From: Fulvia fulva
Taxonomy: Eukaryota > Ascomycota > Dothideomycetes > Mycosphaerellales > Mycosphaerellaceae
NCBI RefSeq assembly: GCF_020509005.1
Contig: NC_063020.1
Coordinates: forward strand, 3,410,001 to 3,474,000
Length of the DNA: 64,000 nucleotides
Direction of reading: 5' to 3'
Part shown: positions 42,734-53,915 of the stretch, piece by piece
Numbering within the stretch: the first letter of the stretch is position 1
Layout of the letters: each line of letters begins with the position of its first letter
Program-made: the position numbers and the translations under genes
The notes under the pieces: generated by a model
What the model saw: the letters and a program-made list of their open reading frames with translations, nothing else
Told to the model about the DNA's origin: nothing
Database searches by the model: none

Positions 42734-43441
42734 TCAGCGGTCCCGCCACAGACCTCCTTCTCGAATTGGTGCTGGTTGTATATGTAGACTCCTCCGCCCA
42801 CCGAATGCCGTAATGCTGTCATACAGATCGCCCATCGTGATGCCCACAAGCGGACAGGAAGGCCGGAGCACGTGCCAGTGGTTCACCTGGCCATGATCGA
42901 GGATGAGTTCGCGGAGAGGCGGTTGTGAGAGCAGCATTCTTCTCCACGATGCCTCTGGTCTTCGACTAGCTAAGCTGTCTTCGATGATCTCTTGGACATA
43001 CTCGAAGCGGCGACCGAACATCTCTCCTCTGTTGTAAGGTAATGAATTGGTGTGGATATTGGCGACGTTCACGCCGTCGAAAGTCCACATCGGGTGATCG
43101 TCCGAAGAAGATGGCTCGCCGGGCCTGTGTTATTTGGTCGGATCGCAGTCCTCCTTCTGAGTACACGGTTCTGGGTGGGTATGATGGCCTGTAAGTGATG
43201 CTTGTCGACTGGAGCATGGCCGCAGGAAGAGAGCCTGCTGCAGCTTGGAGGAACCGCCGATGACGTCTCGGAAGGTGCGGTCGACTCGTTGGGCCAGCAT
43301 GACATCTTGCAATGGTAATTGCAGCAAGATCATCTCCACCAACTCGGGTATGGCCGCTACTGTCTCGCCTGCCTTTGGCGCCTGGGACTGATGTGTCAGC
43401 TTGATCTTCAATGTCCAGCAAGTTTCGAGGTCCTTACCATG
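42734..43441 (-). CDS. F-box-like protein B, with in-frame TAA
   Basis: Paralogue of the neighbour at 41697: PELVEMILLQLPLQDVMLAQ, RVDRTFRDVI and ASWRRMLLSQPPLRELI are shared. Exon 1 appears to be only the ATG (43441-43439); a perfect intron follows (GTAAGG donor, GCTGAC branch, CCCAG acceptor) before APKAGETVAA. The frame has a TAA after CDPTK at 43130-43132 and then continues for 118 open residues to 42734. Either the TAA is a real nonsense mutation, or a very short (about 42-nt) intron removes it (GTGTAC...ACACAG). Alignment with paralogue A around CxxxxDC favours ancestral coding through this site, hence a possible pseudogene. Confidence 0.65.
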
Positions 43442-43659
43442 ATGACAACGCGAGTTCTAGGATTAGTGCTGGGGTGAGTTTGGCTGCCTAGATGTTGTTG
43501 TTGAGACTGGGACTGCGGCTGCAGAATGGAGAAGAGAAGCGATTACGTCCGTGCTTTTGAGGCTTGCGTGCATTCACCGCACGTGCTGCACATACTACAG
43601 CTCCATTAACATATGAGCCATTCACATTGCCAGGCAGTTTGGTATCATACATCACATGC

Positions 43660-45029
43660 TCAGTCACTTCCATCGTCTCCACTATCCCCAAAATCAATCA
43701 ACCCCTTCGGCAATCTCTTCTTCGGCGGCTCATCACCTTTGCTCTCTGCAGCTTTCTCATCGTCTTCGTCCTCATCCTTGCCATTATCATCTCCTTCACT
43801 TTGTCCCCACTTCTCGTCGTACTCTTTGACAGCCTCGAGCTCTGCGGCCAGCTCTCGCTGGTCCTTGATCTTCTGCGCCTTCTCGTTACTGTATCTACCT
43901 GTCATGCCAGCGTGGTCTAGCATGCCTTTCAAGTGCTTGATCTTCGCCTTATCTGTCGAACAGTTCGCAAGCTCGCGATGCCACATCTTCCTCAGTCCAC
44001 ATTTCACAAGCCATCCTTGTAGACGCTTGATCTCTTCCTCATCTACCGAAAGCTCTTTCTTCGCCGGCTTGGCTTTCGTTGTCTTCGGCTTCGTTTCCTT
44101 AGCTGTGGACTTCGCTTTCGACCCCGTCTCGGTCTTCTTTTGGCGTTTCTTCTTTGGTGGTGCGTCGATCAAGACAGACATGTCACTGTCATCGTCTTCA
44201 GGCGCAGCAGCTTTACCATTAGTCTTGGAAGGCTCTTCTGACATCTTGTCTGGTACATCGGACAGTTCGCTCGTGTCGTCCTTGGTCGGTTTGTCATCCT
44301 CCGCAGGCTTGTCCTCTTCGTTGTCACTTTCGACCTGTGGTACAAGCATGTTAGCCAGCGTCCTCCTGGCGAAGAGCAAGCTCAACGTATAACTCTCGCA
44401 AGCCAATGCTACAGCACTGCAGGACACTTCCAAGACTCGCAACCTACCTTTGGTGCAGACTTGCTATTCGCAGGCTCAACTTCTTCGTCTTCGCTCTCAA
44501 CCACCTCTGCTGCTTTCTTCCCCTTCCTCGGCGCAGGCTTCTTGGCGGGTTTCCTCGCAGCCTTCTTTTTAGGCTTCACCTCCTCTTCCTCCTCAAAGGC
44601 AGATTCATCATCCTCTACCTCTGATTCAGGCTCTGATGCCTCATCTTCCGACTCGACTCTGGCAGCCTTTCTGCTGCGCTGAGGCTTCATTGCCGCTTCT
44701 TCATCGTCATCAGACTTGCGCTTCCTGCCCTTTTTGGCAGAAGGCTTAGCTTTGGTCTTTGGAGCAGGCTTCGTTGGTTTCTTCGGCGATTCTGGCTCAT
44801 CTTCCTGCTCAACAGCTGAAGTGATGATTTCCTTGCTCTTGCCTTTCCACTCTGCCCCCTTCAGGAAGCCCTCGTCAAGATCCAGAGCTTCTTCTGCCAG
44901 CTTACGGGCATTGTTGATGGTGACGTCTTCACCACTCTTCTGAATGTCGCGTACAGCGCGTTTGAGGGAGGCTTCAATTGCTGCAGCTGAGGGCGCACTG
45001 GTGGGCTCTGACAGCTCTGAATCGGACAT
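43660..45029 (-). CDS. DEK_C-domain chromatin protein (putative transcriptional regulator)
   Basis: Exon 1 is 45029-44448 and exon 2 is 44334-43660; the 113-nt intron (GTAGGT to CCACAG) joins SAPK to VESDNEED in phase 0; 418 residues. The N-terminal DEK_C-like winged fold is IEASLKRAVRDIQKSGEDVT, INNARKLAEEALDLDEGFLK. A Lys/Glu-rich disordered middle (several NLS-like KKxRK runs) is followed by a second conserved block, IKRLQGWLVKCGLRKMWHRE then LKGMLDHAGMTGRYSNEKAQ. Such proteins are annotated as transcriptional regulators in Aspergillus relatives. Nuclear by composition. Confidence 0.85.
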
Positions 45030-45916
45030 GGCGGGTACGAGTGTTCTGTACAGTACGTGATCGTCAGGCGAAAGTGATAAACAGAGGTCCGTCGCGTGTG
45101 GTCAACAATGGCATCGCGTCAAAGAGCTAGAACTCGGGCACGAGCTAGCAGACAAGGTTCATGCGGGGCGATGCTTGGCGCCTCTTAGAGTTCGACACGC
45201 AAAGCAGTAACCGGCGGCCACGAGATCGCCAGCATATGCACGTGAAGGCCGGATATGGGTGTGCTCTGTGACTCGAGTTGCGATATTCTGATACGTGCCT
45301 GACTCCGAATGTGACAGCGACACGACACGATCCTGCACCGGCCAATCCTCGTCGTTGTTCCAGCTCTTTCGTCATCGTGGTCTGTGGCCTGACATCCCTG
45401 CGCGACGCGAACAACAAACTTGGAACCCATTCGAATCTTTTCTGCGCTGTCCGCCAACGAGCGGCCACCACGATAGAAGCGCACAGAATGGACAGCTATT
45501 TGTGAAGAGATCACACCCCCGCTAAGCCTTCAGCTTGCATACTACTTCTCCGACCGACATCCGCCTTGCCATCTGCACCATCTTGGACTCTGCAACGCAG
45601 GAGCGAACTTCAGACAACAGCGAGCTGTGTCATTCGGAAAGCGCACCCCTTGAGACGATCCCGCTTGCACGTGCGGCAGCTACCAACGGCCATAATCGCT
45701 GTTACACCGCGAATCACCAAGCTGCCTCTCACTTCCGCCGCCATCTGCGACAGCTTCAGTCTTCGACCGCATCCTAATCACCAACGACATCTCAGGTCGG
45801 CACCGCGGCAGAGATAACATAACATCTTCAGGCCATCCGCGGCAGTTTGACTGTAAGTTGCGCTCTCTCATATTCTACGTCAATCATGTTTTCATTGCAC
45901 ATGCAATCACACCCTC
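45030..45916. promoter_or_regulatory. Divergent promoter region, DEK_C gene / TPS1
   Basis: 887 bp between divergent starts. One CCCCT element (stress-response-element core) is at 45646-45650, plausible for TPS1 but short enough to be chance. No other gene. Confidence 0.45.
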
Positions 45917-47848
45917 ATGCAGCCATTCATCACGACACCCGGTCACGGGCCTTATACGGGCTTTTCAGATGGCGACACATCCACCTACATACAGGACTAT
46001 GTTCAGGCAAGTGACAGTGAGCTGACATCTTCTCCTACAGGCACCACCACAAACGGCAAAATGCCTTCGTTCGAAGAAGCACCTTCGCCTAAGGGGCGAC
46101 TGCTGCTCATCTCCAACCGGCTGCCAATCACCATCAAGCGCTCTGATGAGGGCAACTATGCCTTCTCCATGTCTTCTGGCGGCCTTGTAGCTGGTCTATC
46201 TGGTCTTGCTAAGACGACCAAATTCCAGTGGTACGGCTGGCCAGGTGTTCAACTTCCCGAGAACGAGATTCCACATGTCAAGAAGCGACTCGACGAGGAG
46301 TTCAACGCTTCGCCGATCTTCATGGAGGAGGAACTGTCCGAGCGCCACTACAACGGCTTCTCAAACTCGATATTGTGGCCGCTCTTCCACTACCATCCTG
46401 GTGAGATCACATTCGACGAGTCCGCCTGGGACGGCTACGTGGAGGCCAACCGACTGTTCGCAAAGGAAATTGCCAAGGACGTACAGGACAATGACTTGGT
46501 ATGGGTTCACGACTACCACCTCATGCTTCTTCCAGCCATGCTTCGGGAAGAGATTAACAAGGCTGGCGAGAACAAGCCAAAGAACGTCAAGTTCGGATTC
46601 TTCTTGCACACCCCGTTCCCGTCCTCAGAGATCTATCGGATCCTGCCTGTACGGAACGAGATCTTACAAGGTATCCTGCACTGCGACCTCGTCGGCTTCC
46701 ACACCTACGATTACGCGCGACACTTCCTGTCTTCGTGTGCGAGGATACTAGGACTGCCAACAACACCCAACGGAGTCGAATTCCAGGGCAAGCTCGTGAC
46801 GGTCGGTGCCTTCCCAATCGGTATTGATCCAGAGAAGTTCGTCCAAGGTCTCCAAAAGGACAACGTCAAGGACCGAATTGAGTCTCTCAAGAAGAAGTTC
46901 GATGGCGTGAAGATCATCGTTGGTGTTGACCGACTCGACTACATCAAGGGCGTGCCACAGAAGCTGCATGCACTTGAAGTCTTCCTTACCGAGCATCCCG
47001 AATGGATCGGCAGAGTCGTCCTTGTACAGGTCGCCGTTCCATCGAGACAGGACGTCGAGGAGTACCAGAACCTCCGCGCTGTGGTCAACGAACTTGTTGG
47101 CCGCATCAACGGCAAATTCGGCACTATCGAGTTCATGCCAATCCATTTCATGCACAAGAGCGTCAATTTCGACGAGCTCACGGCACTTTACTCTATCAGC
47201 GACGTTTGCCTTGTTAGCTCGACACGAGATGGCATGAACCTGGTGTCCTACGAGTACATCGCTTGCCAGGAAGAGCGACATGGTTCTCTCATCCTCTCCG
47301 AGTTCGCTGGTGCTGCTCAGTCACTGAATGGTGCCCTCATTGTCAACCCATGGAACACCGAAGAGCTTGCGGATGCGATTCACGACTCGGTCACCATGAA
47401 CGACGAGCAGCGCTCAATCAACTACCAGAAGCTGGCCAAGTACGTCAACAAGTACACTTCTGCTTGGTGGGGAGAGAGCTTCGTATCGGAGCTCACACGC
47501 ATCTCGGAGCAAGCAGAGAAGAAGTTGAAAGTCCGACGCCAGAGCACAGTAGACGGACCGGACGTTAGCCTGACAGACGGACAAGAGAAGTCATCCGAAC
47601 ACCCTGCATCCGCCGCCAATGGAGTCAACAACCAGGCGGTTACAAGTGCGAGTGGTGAAGCGGATAAGTAAGATTTCTCGGGTGCTGGAGCGATTACGTG
47701 ATCTTGTGAAGACGTATGACTAACATTTCCTTTCTTGAATAGGCTGATAGATGAAGAAGAGGATGAAGGAATTGTGTTGAAGGTGCGCTCGAGGGCTGAC
47801 TCCCAAGCGCAATCCGGAGATCAGCGCATGCCAGGGCATGAAGCATAG
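45917..47848 (+). CDS. TPS1: Trehalose-6-phosphate synthase, catalytic subunit
   Basis: Makes trehalose-6-phosphate from UDP-glucose and glucose-6-phosphate (GT20). Conserved blocks: RLLLISNRLPITIKRS, GWPGVQLPENEI, WPLFHYHPGEI, VWVHDYHLMLLPAMLR, FFLHTPFPSSEIYRILP, VDRLDYIKGVPQKLHA, STRDGMNLVSYEYIACQ. The uninterrupted frame ends at TAA 47669-47671 (584 residues), but that stop lies inside a textbook intron, 47668-47742 (GTAAGA donor, GACTAACA branch, GAATAG acceptor). Splicing extends the protein to TAG 47846-47848 with LIDEEEDEGIVLKVRSRADS and ending MPGHEA, 618 residues. Both isoforms are possible. The first 48 residues precede the conserved start; an inner Met (MPSFEEAP) at 46061 is an alternative start. 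Confidence 0.95.
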
Positions 47849-48332
47849 TGAGGAAGTCACGATAGAAGGCACGAGATTTGCATCATCAGTTCAGCGTCAG
47901 CATTAACGGTGGAGGTATGGCGTTAATGGCGAATGCATAGATAGTTCGTGAATCATGGGCTGCAATGGCCACCATAGCCCTTAGCATGAGTGATGAACTG
48001 GTTATAAAATACTCGAAATCAAGACCTCGGGGTGAATTATCGTGCCTTCTGGGTGCCTGCCTGCAACGTGAGCCCCACCTGCCTCGAAGTGAAACTACGT
48101 GCCAAGACCGCAACTACCCCTTTTGAGTGAATAGAGCATGTGTTGTCTCGGAAGTGTGGTTTTTGGCGCCGATCTGACAGTCACAATAAGAAGCTCCGTC
48201 TTCCATTGTCATTCGAAACATCACTTACGCTTTCCGCGCATATAACCTTCTTCAACACCACCTCCAGAAAGCATCAGTCTCTTCAACACCACTTCAAGAC
48301 AACACAACCCCACATCTACCACTGTCGCGAGA
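47849..48332. other. Intergenic
   Basis: About 480 bp holding the TPS1 3' end and the promoter of the next gene. No other feature seen. Confidence 0.45.
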
Positions 48333-50219
48333 ATGGAGACCACCGCACAAGTCATGGCACAGTCCGAGGCGCCAGTGGCAGCAGCCTTCATCACACTACC
48401 AACAGAGCTACACGATATGGTGTGTAGCTTCATCCGAGATACCAAGACCATCAAGAATGTGCGCGACACCTGCAAAGCTTTGCGCGAGAAGACGGACGAG
48501 ACATATCACAAGCGCAAGTTCAATACCTTGGAGATCAACCTCACGGTCGCAGATCTTCGATACGTGGTCAAGGTGAGCAAGCATCGGCGCTACTCGCGCC
48601 TGGTGCAGAAGATTGTGATCAGACCTGCTTTCCTCAACCGTTTAGATTGTCAGAAAGGAGAAACAGGCGTGCTTCTGGCGACAGCGCTCCCGAACCTCAA
48701 GAGCCTTCTGAGCATCGAGGTCTTGCCCTACGAAACTGGCGGGAATGCACAACTCCGAGCGAGAGCGAATGGCCGGGTGCCAGCAGTTGGAGACCTGGGG
48801 TTCGACCCGCTCAGAATGGTCAGACATGATCCAGCTCTGGTTCACGATCCGATATCACATGCTTTCTTCATCGTGCGTGCAGCACTACGATACTCGAAGA
48901 GTGTCGTACACTTCAAGGCTGGTACAGCGCCGCTGTCGACAGGCGAACGCAACTCGGTCGACCATGCGGTGATCCGAGTTCTTAACGCTGCCATCAACAA
49001 CTCCTTGGCACGACTCGAGTCCTTCCATCTGGTAGCTGGAGCACAAGGAAACAGCCTTAACATCGAGCTGAGCCTCGCGGATCTACTTCGTCCCATGCAA
49101 CAACTCAAGTGTCTTCGACTTGAATTCTGGGGCTTCCACCTCGAGTGGCTTTCCAAGACGTTCGAGGACGTCACCCTCCCTCGTCTCAAGGCGGTGCATA
49201 TCCAGGCGGCGCGAAAAGTCAAGGCAACTGCTCTCAAGGGCTTCGTCCAACGTCACGAGAGTCTTGAGAGCCTGGAGCTGAGCGTCATCACTTTCGATGA
49301 TGATGAGCTCGATAGTGTCTTTCCTGGTATCTTCGAAGGTCTTCGCTTGCACAAGCTCAAGCTGTCACAGCTTACCAGTGCTCACCATGGTTTGCTGCTG
49401 CTCGGTACGACCTGCGATATCATCTGCGGCACTTGCAACAAAGACCTTCACGCGGCTTGGGAGTTCAAGACTGGGCCACACTGCGTTCACAACTCGATCG
49501 ATGTTACGGGCAGCGAGTTGGCAGTCTCTCGTGAGCTGGCCCGGCGACTCGAAGTCACCGATCTGCTTCCATGGCCACAGAGACCACCGCCGCCTGTTCT
49601 GCCTGCTACTCCACCAACCACGGCCGAGGTACAACAAAGCGGGTCGGATGATGTAGTTATGGAGGACAAAGCTGCGCCTTCGAACGATGCACCAACTACT
49701 CCCGTGATCACCGATTCCTCCGTCGTTATCACGGACCTTGCCCGCTTGATCCCCTCGGGCTATATAAGCGATACGGAGCAAGACACCCCTACTCGGACGA
49801 CGCACGGCCGGATGGCGCCAAGTAGGAGGCCTCGCATCCGATCGCAGCTAGGGTCCTCTCGACGTCCAGCGAGCACTGGTATTATCAACCTCACAGGCGA
49901 CAGCGACGAAGACGACGGTCCATACGATGGCTACGAGGACTACGACGATCGAGCCGGGATTGTGGTCGTGCCCGAGCAGTCCGTTCAAAGTAGTGGCAGG
50001 AAATACATTCCTAAATTCCCGCGAACACGCGATCGCGCCAAGGTCACCAGTTTCGAAGACTTCAAGAAGATCATGGACAACGAGAATGAGGACGAGGACA
50101 TGGTCGATGTGTCGGAGACTCTGGGCCGCTTGGAGAGGAAGAGGGCCGAGAGTACGGATCTAATGCGTCTACAGTCGAAGATGAGGAAGCTTGATGGTGG
50201 TAAGGGCCAGCGCCAGTAG
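48333..50219 (+). CDS. F-box-like hypothetical protein (628 aa)
   Basis: Single exon. The N-terminal ITLPTELHDMVCSFIRDTK, TIKNVRDTCKALREKTDETY is an F-box-like start. A middle part with leucine-rich, repeat-like segments follows (LKCLRLEFWGFHLEWL, LESLELSVITFDDDEL). After a Cys pair (CDIICGTCNKDL) the last 180 residues are disordered, Pro/Ser-rich and acidic, with RPRIRSQLGSSRRPA basic clusters. No known substrate. It lies 325 bp upstream of a shorter F-box gene on the same strand, with which it shares general layout and a late Cys motif, so distant paralogy is possible. Confidence 0.75.
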   Translation: METTAQVMAQSEAPVAAAFITLPTELHDMVCSFIRDTKTIKNVRDTCKALREKTDETYHKRKFNTLEINLTVADLRYVVKVSKHRRYSRLVQKIVIRPAFLNRLDCQKGETGVLLATALPNLKSLLSIEVLPYETGGNAQLRARANGRVPAVGDLGFDPLRMVRHDPALVHDPISHAFFIVRAALRYSKSVVHFKAGTAPLSTGERNSVDHAVIRVLNAAINNSLARLESFHLVAGAQGNSLNIELSLADLLRPMQQLKCLRLEFWGFHLEWLSKTFEDVTLPRLKAVHIQAARKVKATALKGFVQRHESLESLELSVITFDDDELDSVFPGIFEGLRLHKLKLSQLTSAHHGLLLLGTTCDIICGTCNKDLHAAWEFKTGPHCVHNSIDVTGSELAVSRELARRLEVTDLLPWPQRPPPPVLPATPPTTAEVQQSGSDDVVMEDKAAPSNDAPTTPVITDSSVVITDLARLIPSGYISDTEQDTPTRTTHGRMAPSRRPRIRSQLGSSRRPASTGIINLTGDSDEDDGPYDGYEDYDDRAGIVVVPEQSVQSSGRKYIPKFPRTRDRAKVTSFEDFKKIMDNENEDEDMVDVSETLGRLERKRAESTDLMRLQSKMRKLDGGKGQRQ

Positions 50220-50543
50220 GACTTGAGGCCAAGTAGGTGCTATCGAGCTCGTAGATGATAGGATAGGTGAAGCTGCCCATGCGGTTGATGAGGTACGTTA
50301 GGATAGTCTTTTGCAGTGATGTAGAAGCGTTTTGTTTATCGAGCTGTTATAGCAGGACCAGAGTGCCTTCCTGTAGAGAATGCTCGGCTGGTGCCGTGAC
50401 ATCCTTGTCTGCCATATGCAGCCCTAGCGTAGTCGCCGTTGGGCGTGAGTCGGAATTGTTTGTCATTGCTTCCTCTTCACTTCACTTCACTTCATTCCCA
50501 CCATCAACACTGCCATTCATCGACCTGCAGGCTCGCTTCCAGA
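50220..50543. promoter_or_regulatory. Short intergenic region between two F-box genes
   Basis: 324 bp. Contains four tandem ACTTC units (about 50475-50495), shortly upstream of the next ATG. Confidence 0.4.
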
Positions 50544-51887
50544 ATGGGTCGCCTCGAAAAGCTACCAGTGGAGATAGTAGACGAGATCTGCACCTCGATC
50601 GACGCACCCAGTTTCCGCCATCTACGACTCGTCTGTCGTGAGCTCGCTGCAAAGAGCCACGACGCCTTCATCCGCCAGCACGTCCGCGTGGTCCATGTCA
50701 ATGTTGATGAGGTATGTCGCGCCACCAGATTTTTCTTGGTCACACACTGACACCTGCAGTGTGGTCTCCAGCACCTCGTCGACCTCTCGAGCTGGCAAAA
50801 CTTGGCGCCACTCGTGCAGACCTTGCATCTCTATCCGAGTACTTTGGACGAAAGATGTGATCGAAAACTCTTCACAGCACGCTTCATGAGCACACCGCAA
50901 GGGTCACGATTTCGCACGACAGATCATGCACGGGCATACTTGTATCGTTATGGATCAAAGAATATGGCCACTTCGGCAAAAGCGATGCATGAGGCGATGG
51001 TGGCGCGACAGGAACGCTTCCTCGATCGCCCAGACGCGGCCTTGATCATGCTCGCTCGGGCGATACGGCAGCTGCCCAATATCACCACTTTGACCGTTGG
51101 CTCACAAGAGCGGACAGAGCGGCTGCATGGCTCTTCGGGGCAAGTGATCATGGGAGGTCGTCATTCTTTCAGCAAAACCAACACCAAACAAGCACTTGCG
51201 ATAGTACTCGAGGTCTTGAGCCATCTCGCGATTCGTGATCTAAGGATCGGACGACCGATGGATAGTATTGATACTACCGTCTTGCAGGGTAACAAGAAGA
51301 CAAAATGGGCCTTGATGGCAATCCAGAACTCTGTCCAAACCTTGACAGTATGCCTTGGCCCACCCAAGCACGACTTCGACAGCGAGGCTCTGTCCGGATT
51401 CCTCTCGAAGGCCGCGAAGCTCGAGAATCTGACGCTCATTGGTCACTACGACATGTATCCCGTATCTCCAGCGATGTCATCTTCGACGACGATGTCGATG
51501 CTGAAGAGACTGGACCTGGAAAAATGCTTCGTGGATCCTGGAGTCTTTCGACGATTCGTGGCTCGCCATCAGGAGACTGTGAGGAGCATTGAGCTACGTT
51601 CTGTCATTATGTGGACCAAGGAATGGCATGATGTCCTCGACTTCCTCACCAGCGACGATATGGAGCTCGATAGTTTAGTGCTCGAGCATATCCGGGCATG
51701 TCGATCGTCAGGAGAGTTCGGCTGCTTGGTCTTCGAGCACGCGGGACGCAGGGGCTGTTCTTTCTGCGGACAGCGCCACGACGATACCGCCGAGCCATGC
51801 AGGCATGTTCGAGTATCAGCTTACAACAGGGATGACTTCATCCAGATGCGCCAAAAGCTGTTGCAGTCGGAATGCCGAATCTTTTGA
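50544..51887 (+). CDS. F-box-like hypothetical protein (431 aa), two exons
   Basis: Exon 1 is 50544-50711 (MGRLEKLPVEIVDEICTSID, SFRHLRLVCRELAAKSHDAF: F-box) and exon 2 is 50760-51887; the 48-nt intron (GTATGT to CTGCAG) is phase 0. The rest has LRR-like stretches (LENLTLIGHYDMYPV, MLKRLDLEKCFVD, VRSIELRSVIMWT). A Cys/His cluster near the end (GCSFCGQRHDDTAEPCRH) could bind metal. Function as an SCF substrate receptor is a family-level guess. Confidence 0.8.
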
Positions 51888-52930
51888 CCAATGTGCTTCG
51901 AAGCATTGGCGCAGTGTTGCGAGAGTCTACGTCCTTGTGGAGCTTGGAAACCGAGCTTGTAGCACTTTCAATCCGAACGAAATCAATGTACTGCACTTCC
52001 AGCCGAGCTGTTGAGTGGAATCTGCAGACCGTTCGATACTGGCGAAATTCATGCGCCCCTGACCCGGAGAGAGGTGAATGCTAAGACTCTGCATGCCTCC
52101 ACGCACCTCAACTTTAAGGAGCTCGGCGTGAAGACCAACGAGGAAGTGCTGAACAGGACAGGCTCCTGGCAAATTCCGCGACCTGCCGAGGCCGCACTAC
52201 GCCTTTCCATTCTGCAAAAGGGGCGTTGCATTCCGCACAGCTGACAGACGACGTTGTTGAGGCTGACGGCGTTGAGCCTCTGGAGAAAGGCCAGGCGAAT
52301 ACACTGCGAAGTTCATGGTCGGTGGAGTGCTTCCTTCGAAAGATGCGAAGATAGCGTGATCGTCGCAAAGGTTTCCGGCCCTCCAGAACATCGATTGTGT
52401 TGAACGGAATCGACCTGAGAACCCAAAAGGCCGCCAAATTGTTGCCCGCGGGTGATATCACGAGATTGACGCACGCAAATCCGATGAAACTCTGTGTCTT
52501 GAGGACTCTGGGTCGCCTCATACTCCCGCGAGTAATGTGTTCACTATGGTCCTCTCGGCGATTCAGTCGTCCATTGTTGCTGAATGTACTGAATGTACTG
52601 ATGGCTGGGGACTAGAACCGCGAAGGCTGAGGCCTCGAACTGTGGCCCTTGAAGTGGCCACCTCCGGGTGCCAGTAATCCTCTCGTGGCCCTGACGAGTC
52701 TTGATATTCAGGCCGACACCCGGGATGCCTCTTGAAACCGGAACGAGACCATCGATGCTAGCTGAGAGATTCAAGGTCGCGTGGTCTTAGCCATCTAGCA
52801 TGCGAGCACCACACAGTACTGGTAACAGGGCTCCATTGGTCGCCACAGTGCGAGACTGGCTACAGACCACCCATTCCCAGACTTGATGAGACTAGTAGGA
52901 CAGACACTGTCCGTTGTGCAGGATGCATGA
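51888..52930. other. Gene-poor intergenic
   Basis: About 1 kb between convergent genes with only shadow ORFs. A short duplicated TGAATGTACTGAATGTACTG run lies at 52580-52602. No gene supported. Confidence 0.5.
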
Positions 52931-53915
52931 TTACATGCAGATTGGCTCGCCCCAGCCTAGTCGCCTGAACAAGGTAGGCGGCACTTGTCCTGGAGGTGGA
53001 GACGGTGGACCTGGCAAGATCTCGCGCAGCATCGAGTTGACATCGTTTCCGACATTCTTGGCGTCTTGCCACTGTCGCGGATATCCCAAGCTGACTTCCT
53101 CGAATCGCACACCATCAATCCAGTCTGTGCGCCTGACGTGAAGATGGCCAGTCACTATCACTTTGGCATTGAACCGAGTATGCCAGTCGTTGGTCTCTTT
53201 TGTGCCGCACCACAAGCTGAAGCGAGGCACTCTCGGGATGAAAACAGTGTCTTCTCGCAGTGGCCAGTGGTTGATGATCACGAGCGGAAGTCCGCTCGCA
53301 GCGGCTTTCTCCAACTTGACTTCAGCCTCTGACACGAGTCGGGTACACCACGCATCACGAGTGGCGTAAGGATCCGGATGCAGCAACTTCTCGTCGGTCG
53401 CTTGGATACCCTCCTCCAACGCCCACTCCAGCGCTTTCTCGCGTGTTACATGCTCCGGACGGAACGAGTAATCGTACAGCGTGAAGATCGGGCAGATGAG
53501 TGCGCGCTCCTGGCTGCCATCTGCACCTTCATAAGGCCAGGTCATGTAGTCGTCCTCGGGAGTCAGTACACCATAATGACGAGCGACCTTGATGCACGCC
53601 TTATACTTGGCCTCGCCTTTCAGCTTCTTCTCCTTGTCGCTGATGCTTGGTGATGATGAGGTGTACAGTTCATGGTTTCCAGGTACCCAGAACACGTGTT
53701 TGAATCTTCTCGTGGCTTTCCGAAAAGCTTCCTTCAGATGGTCCAACGATTCGCCCACTTGTTTTGGTCAGTCATCATCGGATACCGACATCACACAGCC
53801 ACATACCATCACCAGCTAAGATGAGCCCATCGTCCTTCTTATGCTGCAGCTTCGCCCACTCTTCGCGATTGCTTTTGAAGCTCAGGTGGATGTCGGCGAT
53901 GGCCCAAAGTTGCAT
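52931..53915 (-). CDS. Calcineurin-like metallophosphoesterase, two exons
   Basis: Di-metal phosphoesterase of unknown substrate. Exon 1 is 53915-53807 and exon 2 is 53757-52931 (49-nt intron, GTATGT to AACAAG); 311 residues. Metal motifs in order: WAIADIHLS (DxH), ILAGDG (GD, at the splice), WVPGNHELY (GNHE), IINHWPLRED and TGHLHVRRTDW (GHLH). The start is the first ATG with MQLWAIADIHL; an upstream GTG is not used. Fungal relatives are often annotated as hypothetical phosphoesterases. No signal peptide, so cytosolic is likely. Confidence 0.92.

Noticed and set aside
43613..44392. 259-codon plus-strand Ser/Phe-rich ORF opposite the DEK_C gene
   Set aside because: Antisense of a Lys/Glu-rich coding region, which always yields Ser/Phe/Leu-rich open frames.
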